From Psilocybe azurescens (lineage: Eukaryota > Basidiomycota > Agaricomycetes > Agaricales > Agrocybaceae), in contig JAJIRX010000365.1 in assembly GCA_023853785.1 (NCBI GenBank), positions 1 through 14,283 of the forward strand: a stretch of DNA of 14,283 nucleotides, read 5' to 3'. Below are positions 1 through 7,538 of this stretch, piece after piece; the first letter of the stretch is position 1, and every line of letters starts with the position of its first letter. The notes beneath the pieces were generated by a model, which worked only from the letters and a program-made list of their open reading frames with translations, was not told the DNA's origin and did no database searches. The translations under genes and the position numbers were made by a program.

Positions 1-282
1 TATATCATTACTTATTGTCTTGTGCTAGTAGTACATGATATTTTGTCCATTAAATTTAAAAATCTAAATTCAAGTAACTATTAAAACAAAGTTACTCAAA
101 TATCTTCTGATACTTACTCAACATCTCACATCCTCAAGAATCTTGGAAAGACAGATTCTAAATAATTAATACACTAATCTTTGTCTTCACACCAAGGTTT
201 AAATATTCACAATTCCAATACTGTGACACATTGAAATGTTCAATATTCAGATGTACTCTGAAGTGGTAAAATTAAGTCCCCT

Positions 283-705
283 AAAACATTTCAAAAACAG
301 GTTAGTTTTAAACTTTGCAAAACACTTTAAATACTGAGAAGACCCAAATATCTCTAAGAGTTGAAATATAGGCCAACCTGCAGAGGCTCTTTGGTAAAAA
401 CATGATACTTTAAATGGAAAGTTCTTATTCAGAACCATAAGTATACCAAATTTGGAGCACTTGCTTTGGCACCCAAGTATTTCAAGTACATAGCTAACTT
501 GTAGACAGTCCTGTATTTCAAATCCCAGGCATTCTTCAGAAACTTTTAATATTTTAAATGCAAAGCTCTTTTATTGGATGACTTGTAATTCAAATCTTGA
601 ATAACATACAGGTTCAATTTATTTTTCAAATGCAGAATTGCCTTTTATCACACTAATTATATCAAATTTATGATGACTTATGAAGTTTGTTTGTACTTCA
701 AATAC
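283..705. repeat. Degenerate 36-bp tandem repeat array (12-codon period on the minus strand)
   Basis: A core resembling GTATTTCAAAT or ATATTTTAAATG recurs at 441, 477, 513, 549, 585, 621, 657 and 693, each step being 35-36 bp, with another copy at 406. A second phase with AAAACAYTT cores runs at 283, 319 and 355, separated from the first by a phase slip of about 11 bp. Weaker echoes lie near 722, 754, 818 and 845. Because 36 is a multiple of three, minus-strand translation shows a 12-residue pattern of Phe or Leu, a charged residue, then Ile, Val or Leu, through units such as those at 441-555. Stop codons interrupt this frame above 560, so it is not a continuous gene. The units differ widely, so the array is old. 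It could be a decayed repeat-protein gene or a noncoding minisatellite; the sequence does not decide. The repeat itself is seen directly. Confidence 0.75.
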
Positions 706-941
706 AAGAAATTTTGAATTTGTATATCAAAGATTAACCAATGATTTTTAGTTGGTCTACAAAGTTTGCTTGAATTTTGTGTCTGCTCATCAGGTAAATA
801 TATGCCCACTCATTGCCCATATACAAACTGTTACAATGTTTTATAAATTTCAAGTAAATCAAGAATAACTCAGAAACTAAGTATGCTACAACCTTGAAAT
901 TTTAAATGTAGATGGCCCTGCATATTATCTACTCATATATA
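706..941. other. AT-rich spacer, no gene seen
   Basis: No convincing open frame, RNA gene or element end is visible between the clear part of the 36-bp array and the TA that borders the Tc1 element. Faint copies of the TCAAAT core continue with irregular spacing to about 900, so this may be the eroded edge of the array. Confidence 0.6.
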
Positions 942-1151
942 CAGTAGCTCAAACTTTATCCCAATGTTTTGTGTTTTGGATAAATTGGTTTATAACTCAG
1001 TAATGGCTGGAGATAAAATTCTGAAATTTTTATTGTAGATACTAGAGACTAATACCTAAAACCTGACTTCTAAATCACGTGATATGAAACAGAATTGATT
1101 AAATGATAAATCAAACAAAATAGCTTATCATTGTGACAAAAGTTTAAGCTC
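942..1151 (+). repeat. Left terminal inverted repeat of the Tc1 element
   Basis: This stretch matches the reverse complement of 2329-2540 almost throughout, with about a dozen substitutions or single-base gaps by eye. The outer 25 bases (942-966) recur in opposite orientation at the inner end (about 1129-1151), so the repeat is itself flanked by a short inverted pair. This gives four candidate transposase-binding sites across the element. Confidence 0.92.
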
Positions 1152-1297
1152 TAATTTAAAACCAATAAATATGGTTTACAAGTATAAAATGTTCTTGAAT
1201 TGACTGTGGGAATGATAAAAAAGTCATGTGACCTTGTTTGTATTGATTTTCTGTGTTGAAATTAATTTCAACTGCCTTTATCTCTTACCACAACCTC

Positions 1298-2313
1298 ATG
1301 AAACCTACATCTGCTTCTCAGTGTTCTGCTGTGGCTTTTCTTGAAGAAGGATATTCCTTTGTCAAATAGAGTCTAAAACTGGTCTAGGGAAGTCTACTAT
1401 TAGGAGGATGAAGAAAGAATTGGGTTTGGACAAAGAAAACAACAAACCAGGCCAACATGCCAAGCTTTCTGAATAAAATAAACAAGCAGTTTGTCGACAA
1501 ATCAGCACTCGAAAGCTTGACAATGCTGTTCAGGCCACCCATTACATTAATGCCATCATATCTACCCCTGTCTCAGCCCAAACAGTCAGAAATGCACTAA
1601 AGGAAAACAATTTCTGGTCCACATTGTTAAGCAGAAACAACCTCTGCTTAAACAGGCTCACAGAAACAAACATCTTAACTTTGCCCAATACCATAAAAAC
1701 TGGACAGTTGAAGATTGGAAACAGGTATTGTGGATAGATAAAACAAAGATTAACAGGATTGGATCAGATGGGAGGGTCTACACTTGGAAACAGAAGGAGA
1801 AGCACTTTCAGACAGGACTACTATTCTAACAGTCGAACATAGAGGAGGGAATAACCTCATGGTATGGGGTTGCATGGGTTGGAATGGAGTAGGAAAGCTG
1901 ATAGAAGTGCAGGGGATCATGAATGCTGATCAATATTGTGCTATTTTGGAGGAGGGGATGGAAGAAAGCTTTGAAATTTTGGGAGTTCCAGAAGAGGAGA
2001 GGATTTTTCAGCAGGACAATGACCCCAAACATACCTCTAAAAAGGCTGACCAGTGGTTTGAAGAAAACATCATTCAAGTTATGGAATGGCCTACCCAATC
2101 CCCAGATATGAACCCCATTGAACACTTGTGGGAACACTTGAAAAGATGTTTAAATGAATATCCAACACCACCCAAGGAGTACATGAATTATGGGAGAGAG
2201 TGGCAGAGGAGTGGAATAAGATTACACCAGAAACATGCCAAACACTCATAGAAAGCATGCCCAGAAGAATTGCAGCAGTCCTTAAGATAAAAGGAGGTCA
2301 TACCAAGTATTGA
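1298..2313 (+). pseudogene. Tc1/mariner DD34E transposase, inactivated
   Basis: When intact this enzyme would cut at the element ends and insert at TA. The likely start is ATG at 1298, followed by an HTH-like segment containing LEEGYSF, with an in-frame TAG at 1367. Homology then continues in a second frame (about 1378-1615, TAA at 1474), a third (1620 to about 1795), a fourth (about 1795-2176) and a fifth to TGA at 2311. That makes at least four frameshifts and two stops. The catalytic triad is still visible: Asp at 1737-1739 in WIDKTK, Asp at 2015-2017 in QQDNDPKHTS, and Glu at 2120-2122 in SPDMNPIEHLWEHLK, with 34 residues between the last two. The first motif has Lys where most relatives have Glu or Ser after the Asp. 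The 155-codon open stretch at 1784-2251 is only the C-terminal half and is not a separate gene. Confidence 0.93.
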
Positions 2314-2328
2314 ATAGTATTATAATAG

Positions 2329-2540
2329 AGGCTCAAACTTTTGTCCCAATGATAAGCCATTTTGTTTGATTTATCATTTAATAAATTCTGTTTCATATCA
2401 CGTTATTTAGGAGTCAGGTTTTAGGTATTAGTCTCTAGTATTTACAATAAAAATTTCAGAATTTTATCTCTGGCCATTACTGAGTTATAAACCAATTTAT
2501 CCAAAAACACAAAACATTGGGACAAAAGTTTGAGCTACTG
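2329..2540 (-). repeat. Right terminal inverted repeat of the Tc1 element
   Basis: This is the partner of 942-1151. The outer site is 2515-2540, and an inward-facing copy of the same motif (GCTCAAACTTTTGTCCCAATG) lies at 2331-2351. The palindromic layout seen in the left repeat is therefore kept here. Confidence 0.92.
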
Positions 2541-2542
2541 TA

Positions 2543-3191
2543 GGCAGTTTTGAATTTTTCTTAAATGACATTATGTGACGACAGAATAACAAGATCACAC
2601 TGCTTCATAGCATAAGACTGCTTTCAAAATCTCCAACGAACATGGAAAGGCTCGCCAATATCTACGCATCAAGTAACTCAGCCCAAATTCAGCCAAAATG
2701 TTCTGAGTTCTTGACATTCAAAAACATATACCCATTGTCAATCAGTCTGTAGCACTGGCTTTAATTGTGCAGTGGGAAGTCTTATTGCAGCACACAGATA
2801 GTGGATTTCCATTCAGAATGTAACAAGTATTGTAATTTGTGAACATGTCTGGCAACAGATCATATTTTTCAATTTTATAAACTTTATTCAACCTCTGGTA
2901 TGACATGTATATAATGATACTTCAAGCAGCAATAGTGCATAGCGATATGTAGTTGTTGATATGTAGCCTATATCCATGTTCAGTGTGTGCAATTCAGTAC
3001 AGTTATCCCTATCATTTACAAGTCGTTGGTAAGCTTATTACATCTCCTTCTTGCTTTACAAAAAACTACTCATATTGCCCACGTTACAGTGCCTTACATA
3101 AAATTTTGCAACACAGAAGTAGCAAAAGTTGTTTCTACTTGTAAATTGATGTGACAATTTATCAACAACAGAACAATACTGATGTGGGCAA
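2543..3191. other. Spacer between Tc1 and hAT1 flank, nothing firm
   Basis: No gene is supported. A stretch beginning TACAGTGCCTTACATAAA at 3085 resembles the outer end of some Tc1-like elements and contains a small hairpin (AAGTAG at about 3117 with CTACTT at about 3135). No partner inverted copy occurs in the window, so it is left unassigned. Confidence 0.45.
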
Positions 3192-3521
3192 ATGGCAAAT
3201 CATGACAATCTGGAGTCACAGCAAAAACAGAAACAAATAAGATTTGCTACTTTGCACTGCAAACTTTATGCAAGACACTGTATTGTCCACAGGGATCTCT
3301 CTGAAGATTTGGATTCTTGTTATCTGAAAAAACTTGATATTGGAACAATGGGGTGCTTCGCCGCCTACTCATTGCACAATCATGACACACCACCACCCAA
3401 TTTGGCTTGGAAGAAGACAAATACATGCATGATTTACCGACTTGGTCAAATTTTATACAATGGACCTCTCAAGTCTGCGTTGGAGGAGATTGAGTTTCAC
3501 TTTTGGCTTAATATCTACGAC
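3192..3521 (+). pseudogene. Open frame interrupted by hAT1, hypothetical
   Basis: An open frame of 110 codons begins at ATG 3192 and runs into the left end of hAT1, whose first three bases (TAG, 3522-3524) form its stop. If hAT1 and one copy of the 8-bp duplication are removed, the frame continues in phase at 9741 for 20 more codons (starting DDYFGAST) to TAG at 9801-9803, so the empty site would encode about 130 residues. The product is not recognised. A short piece with HRDL and, 14 residues later, DIG recalls a protein kinase catalytic loop. The spacing is too short and nothing else of a kinase is present, so I do not call it one. It may be a real host gene fragment or a chance frame. Confidence 0.3.
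3514..3521. repeat. Left 8-bp target site duplication of hAT1
   Basis: TCTACGAC directly precedes the TAGTGTTGC terminus and is repeated exactly at 9733-9740. An 8-bp duplication is the hallmark of hAT insertion. Confidence 0.95.
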
Positions 3522-3690
3522 TAGTGTTGCTGTGGTCCAGTTCTGTCCAGTTCAAGCACCTACTTTTATGAACACTGAACGGGACCATCGGTTTGGTTCA
3601 GCCAAAGTCTCAAACGTTGAACTGGATGATCTTTGAATGTGTTCAGGGGCGTTCGGTTCAGGTTCAGAGGTGTATGAACCCAAACCAGAC
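3522..3690 (+). repeat. Left TIR and subterminal GTTCAG motif cluster of hAT1
   Basis: The terminus TAGTGTTGC is followed by five copies of GTTCAG or CTGAAC within about 130 bp, two of them back to back (GGTTCAGGTTCAGAGG near 3657). In characterised hAT elements, dense short subterminal motifs are transposase-binding sites; that role here is inferred. Confidence 0.75.
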
Positions 3691-5893
3691 ACCAGAAAAC
3701 CATTATATTAGAAATTTTGAGTGCGAATAATAGTTTTAGATACTAGAAACTTGTCATGAATTAGTTACTCTGAATCCCCATTGTAATTGAACTCTAAAGA
3801 CTGTAAAAAGGCATCCATGTGAGCTTGAGCCTGCTGTGAGGCACTGATATGGCCATTTTGATAGCCACTTTTGAGGATTTGAAGGGCTTGAAAGACTCCA
3901 CGTTAAGCTGGTTATGTTGTTTGGTCCCAGTGAGAGCCCCACCCAAAAGGCACACTCAGATGCAATGGCAGAACCCTGAATTGCAAGGTAGTCATGTGCA
4001 ATTCGAGACAGTGTGGGATAGCGAATAGAGTTGTGCTAACAAATGAAATTAGGAAGAAGGTAAACACCAGACAGTGAGCAGGACGTCAGCTGTAAATAAG
4101 TAAATGACTCACCCCCACCAACAAACAACATTTTCAACATAATCTTCAGTTGGATCCTTCAGATACACATTTAACTTGGCCTGGGTATCATCTGAGGTGC
4201 CATTTTCAGCATTTTACAGTCTTGCACCATCTTCTGTATCCATGAATGGCCATACTGAACAACTTTTGGATGACTATTCTCAAGAGGTGCTGTTGAGGAC
4301 ATATCTTGGCAGTTAGTTTGAACTTGAATGCATGTAGAATGAATTTTACTTACTGTTTTGAGAAGGTTGCCTGTCGCGTTTGGGGAGATTGGTGGGTTGG
4401 CTCTTGTAATATCTGTCAAACTACAAAGAGATGTGTTATAGTAGTCATAAAATTCTAAATCAAGACAGTTCACCAGTTCATAAAGGTTGTCCATACCATG
4501 CTGGTGGTCTTTGTCTGCCCAATTCTCTTCAGTGTATGTTGTTTTTATTGTTGGATCTAACACTAAAAAGTAGATTAATGGCCAGCAGATACATAGCTGT
4601 ATTAAAAACCGAGATGATGACATACCAAGACAGACAAAATAAATGTTGGTGTCTTCAGTGTGATGGTACCACTTTTGAAGGTTATTGAGCCCTTCCTGAA
4701 TCACATCAGAGATCTCCATGAATCTTGAAAGCTTTGACATATTCTCCCATGTTTGCTGAAGAAACTCAAGCACTGGAATGATTCTTGAAACTGTAGGATG
4801 CTTTGATGATGAAAATGATTGAGTAGCATTTGCAGGCTCCTAGAATCAAGTATTAAAGCTGTTGCATTATGATTATATATGAAACAATTAAAGATTTACT
4901 TGAAAAACCTCATGCATCAACTGCAACCTATTCCAGTCACTTCTAAATAACCAAAAATCACTGTAAGAATTTCCTCAAAGAGTTGGCACATCTGTGCTAT
5001 TGTCTGCAAGAAGAGTAAATCAATTGACGGCCTGAAAATGGTCATAAGAATTGGCCAGGTTATTTGATGATCCAAGCTTTGACTTATGAGCTGAAGGGAA
5101 AGCAGGCGATCCAAACACTCAAAGAGAGATGCCCAGTGTCTGTACCCAGAGGCACAGTTCAAGGACTGGCACATCGGTTTCTTCACAACACCTTTTAAAG
5201 AATGCACGGGCTTGAGGCGATTTCCGGATCTAAAATATGTTATGAGTCTTTTTGACAAAATTTGCCAAAAAAGAATGGAAATATGTACCTGCTTAATGAG
5301 CCCAAGAGCCTTCCCCACCACATCTCCTGTATCAAAATCTTCTTCATTGTTGTCTTTGTTGTCGCTATCTCCATCTTTGTCATGTGTTGCATGAGCAGCA
5401 TTGTGGACCTTCTTGACAACATTCAAGGTGGATGTTGGTCCTACCCGTCAACAAAATGACCAGCTCCAAGATGCTCAGAATGTTCCATACACCTGAGGAG
5501 AATTTTGAAAAATTGGATTAAAAGTAGATAGGATAAATTATAAGCTAAAATATACCTAACCCAACGAGAAATTGGATCCCAACGCTTTTTAGATGGATCT
5601 ATAATTTTCCAAAGGCTTTGAGGGCAGTGTTGTTGTTGGAGGAATTGTCAGCTGTGAACCAACCTGCCTAGTAAGGATATCCTTGTATGTCAGGAGAATC
5701 CAATCACTTAGACAGTATCCTTCCTACCTTATCACAGATTCTGTAGTGATCAACAGTTTTGACAAGAATCCTTCTAATATTTGCACTGGAATGATTACCT
5801 TCAACATGCTTAAAGGCAAGCTGATCAGACCTGAGCTCCCAGTCCAATGGGGCATCCTTGGGAGCTGCAACATAGTGTCTAGTTACTGATTGG

Positions 5894-5898
5894 AAGGG
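5894..5898. repeat. Left 5-bp target site duplication of the LTR element
   Basis: AAGGG lies directly before the TGTTGG start of the 5' LTR and is repeated directly after the 3' LTR at 7534-7538. Five bases is the usual duplication for Copia-type integrases. Confidence 0.9.
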
Positions 5899-6124
5899 TG
5901 TTGGAATATGGGAATCAAATGGCATAATTCCCGTGATCCTGTGCACTGAATACGCAGCCACAAGTATGTAGATTTTTATATAAACTGAATTCTCCATTAT
6001 AAAGTAAATTTAGTTAGTATAAATTGTATTTACAGTATATAAGCACAGTATTTACATTATTGTATGCTACGCGTTTACCTCCCAATCACACAGTTTTTAT
6101 CTGATTGATTTGGTCTTTTCAACA
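5899..6124 (+). repeat. 5' long terminal repeat
   Basis: This 226-bp LTR begins TGTTGG and ends TTTTCAACA, with a TATATAAA box at about 5977-5984 that probably drives transcription. It differs from the 3' copy at six positions (offsets 22, 27, 42, 43, 47 and 104), all transitions. Confidence 0.95.
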
Positions 6125-6282
6125 TAAACACGTGACCCTAACTGTCTCTGCTACCAGTTCCTCGCCGTCACTTGCACTCTCTTTGTTTCTGTTTGTCGTT
6201 CTTGCCTACTGGGGCTGAATCCTTTTTTGTTGAATTGTTATCGTCGTCATCGTCATCATAACCTTGCTCGCTGAGATCCGAT

Positions 6283-6385
6283 ATTGCTTGCGGAAGCCGA
6301 ATCACCACTGAACCTGAATCGCTTATCGAAGCTGAATCACCGTCGAACCTGAATTGCTTGCGGAAGCCAAATCACCGCCGGAACC
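6283..6385 (+). repeat. 35-bp tandem repeat, three units, in the gag leader
   Basis: Units start at 6283, 6318 and 6353. Each has the form ATYGCTTRYSGAAGC, then AATCACC, then GAACCTGA, and the third is cut slightly short. The first and third units are most alike. The period is not a multiple of three and the array sits before the gag ATG, so it is a leader feature rather than coding. It could affect RNA packaging or translation, but that is speculation. Confidence 0.8.
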
Positions 6386-6443
6386 ATCATTTTATCATTG
6401 TTACCATCGTTGCCATCATCAAATCTATTTTTAGTGCGCCATC

Positions 6444-7237
6444 ATGCCATCCGAAACCACCTTCGACAAACTCACTGATGGGAATTATTTTGAGTGGAAG
6501 ATTTACATGGAAGCCTTACTCACTCACAAGGGCTTATTGGATTATGTGGATGGCACTGCAGAACACCCTGGGGGACTGAACAGACCAAGAAAGTCAAGGA
6601 TTTTATGCGCAAGCAATCTGAGACTCGTGCAGAGCTCATTCTTTGTGTAACCCCTTCCCAGCTCGCTCACTGCTGTAACCCGGACCCCTATGTCATCTGG
6701 AAAACACTCTCAGATATTCATGCATCATGTGGTCGCTCCACCATTATTTCTCTCCGTCGCCGTTTTCACCGTCTCCACCTTGATCGTGGTGAAGTCATGT
6801 CTGCCTACGTTGCCTGTGTCCGCCATATCGCATTTCTTCTTGAGGAAGCAGGTGTCAAAGTCACTGAGGACGACATTATTCTTGCCATTACTTCAGGACT
6901 TCCCCATTCATACGACTCTTTTCTTATTTCGCTTGATGCCCCCAGACAGTGAATATACGCTCACCTATGTTATCACCTACCTCATGAATGAATACCAGCG
7001 CCAACACCAATATCCCCACGCCAAGCACAAGCCTCTGATGACCCCCAGAATGAAGCTATGGCCGTTACTGGTGCCCCCTCTCATGGTATTGCCCACATCA
7101 CTTGTTTTTCATGCGGTAAGAAAGGTCATTATCAGTCCAACTGCACCAATTCTTCCAGCCCCCATCCCATCAAATCTGGATCTATAGGGGCTGCTCTTGC
7201 TTTGGAAGATGACTCTGATGATGATGAAGCTTTTTAG
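6444..7237 (+). pseudogene. Copia-type gag (UBN2-like with CCHC zinc knuckle), frameshifted
   Basis: Gag would form the particle shell that carries the element RNA. The ATG at 6444 opens with TFDKLTDGNYFEWKIYMEAL, a pattern typical of UBN2/DUF4219-type Copia gag. Homology shifts frame at a G5 run near 6570, continues through a long helical region with TRAELILCV and SDIHASCGRSTIISLRRRF to a C5 run near 6940, changes frame again there, and returns near 7010. The zinc knuckle at 7103-7144 is perfect CX2CX4HX4C (CFSCGKKGHYQSNC), followed by an acidic tail DDSDDDEAF and TAG at 7235-7237. At least three frame changes mean it is not translatable as one protein unless the sequence has errors. The length, about 260 codons, fits a complete gag ending at a real stop, with no fusion to pol. 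Confidence 0.88.
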
Positions 7238-7307
7238 TTTCCGAGGGTGAGATTTATTTCTTTTATTTTTGTCTTATTTTCTGGTCATTTTGCCGTTTGC
7301 AAGGGTG

Positions 7308-7533
7308 TGTTGGAATATGGGAATCAAACGGCACAATTCCCGTGATCCCATGCGCTGAATACGCAGCCACAAGTATGTAGATTTTTATATAAACTGAATT
7401 CTCCATTATAGAGTAAATTTAGTTAGTATAAATTGTATTTACAGTATATAAGCACAGTATTTACATTATTGTATGCTACGCGTTTACCTCCCAATCACAC
7501 AGTTTTTATCTGATTGATTTGGTCTTTTCAACA
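7308..7533 (+). repeat. 3' long terminal repeat
   Basis: This 226-bp LTR is identical to 5899-6124 apart from six transitions. It keeps more CpG sites than the 5' copy (for example CG at offsets 22-23 and 46-47, where the 5' copy has TG and CA). Confidence 0.95.
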
Positions 7534-7538
7534 AAGGG
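7534..7538. repeat. Right 5-bp target site duplication of the LTR element
   Basis: AAGGG follows the CAACA end of the 3' LTR. Deleting the element plus one AAGGG rejoins the hAT1 exon in frame (ENGDP, then FQSVTRHYV), which independently confirms both borders. Confidence 0.92.

Larger units (their letters stand above)
942..2540 (+). mobile_element. Tc1/mariner DNA transposon, full-length but inactive
   Basis: The element starts CAGTAGCTCAAACTTT and ends with the reverse complement AAAGTTTGAGCTACTG. It is bordered by TA at 940-941 and 2541-2542, the target duplication typical of the superfamily. Inverted repeats of about 210 bp occupy both ends, leaving an interior of about 1.2 kb with one transposase gene. 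Total length is 1,599 bp, normal for a Tc1-like element. Both ends look complete, so the copy could still be moved if an active transposase existed elsewhere, which is inference. Confidence 0.95.
5899..7533 (+). mobile_element. Gag-only LTR retroelement (TR-GAG-like, Copia-type gag), nested in hAT1
   Basis: Two 226-bp LTRs (TGTTG...CAACA) enclose a leader of about 320 bp, one gag gene and about 70 bp of trailer. The total is 1,635 bp with an AAGGG duplication. No protease, integrase, reverse transcriptase or RNase H is encoded; the internal region of 1,183 bp is too short for them, and gag ends at its own stop 70 bp before the 3' LTR. This is the layout described for terminal-repeat retrotransposons with a gag domain (TR-GAG), which depend on enzymes supplied by relatives. 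No clear tRNA primer-binding match is visible after the 5' LTR. The purine-rich AAGGGTG before the 3' LTR is a weak polypurine tract. The plus-strand orientation opposes the host hAT1 gene. Confidence 0.92.

Noticed and set aside
247..438. Minus-strand 63-codon open frame as a gene
   Set aside because: It is part of the 36-bp tandem repeat, whose period keeps a frame open; the same frame has stops further upstream.
283..705. CRISPR array
   Set aside because: The 36-bp units are contiguous and degenerate, with no unique spacers, and the rest of the window is eukaryotic transposon DNA.
1784..2251. Separate 155-residue gene
   Set aside because: It is the C-terminal half of the Tc1 transposase; homology continues upstream and downstream in other frames.
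3085..3145. End of another Tc1-like element or MITE
   Set aside because: Only one short similarity to a Tc1-type terminus is present; there is no opposite inverted copy or matching TA-bordered end in the window.
3280..3350. Protein kinase catalytic loop (HRDL ... DIG)
   Set aside because: Spacing between the two motifs is four residues short, the Asn of the loop is missing, and no glycine-rich loop, ATP-binding Lys or APE motif is visible.
6125..6145. tRNA primer-binding site after the 5' LTR
   Set aside because: I could not match it to a tRNA 3' end or to a known half-tRNA primer; it may use an unfamiliar primer.
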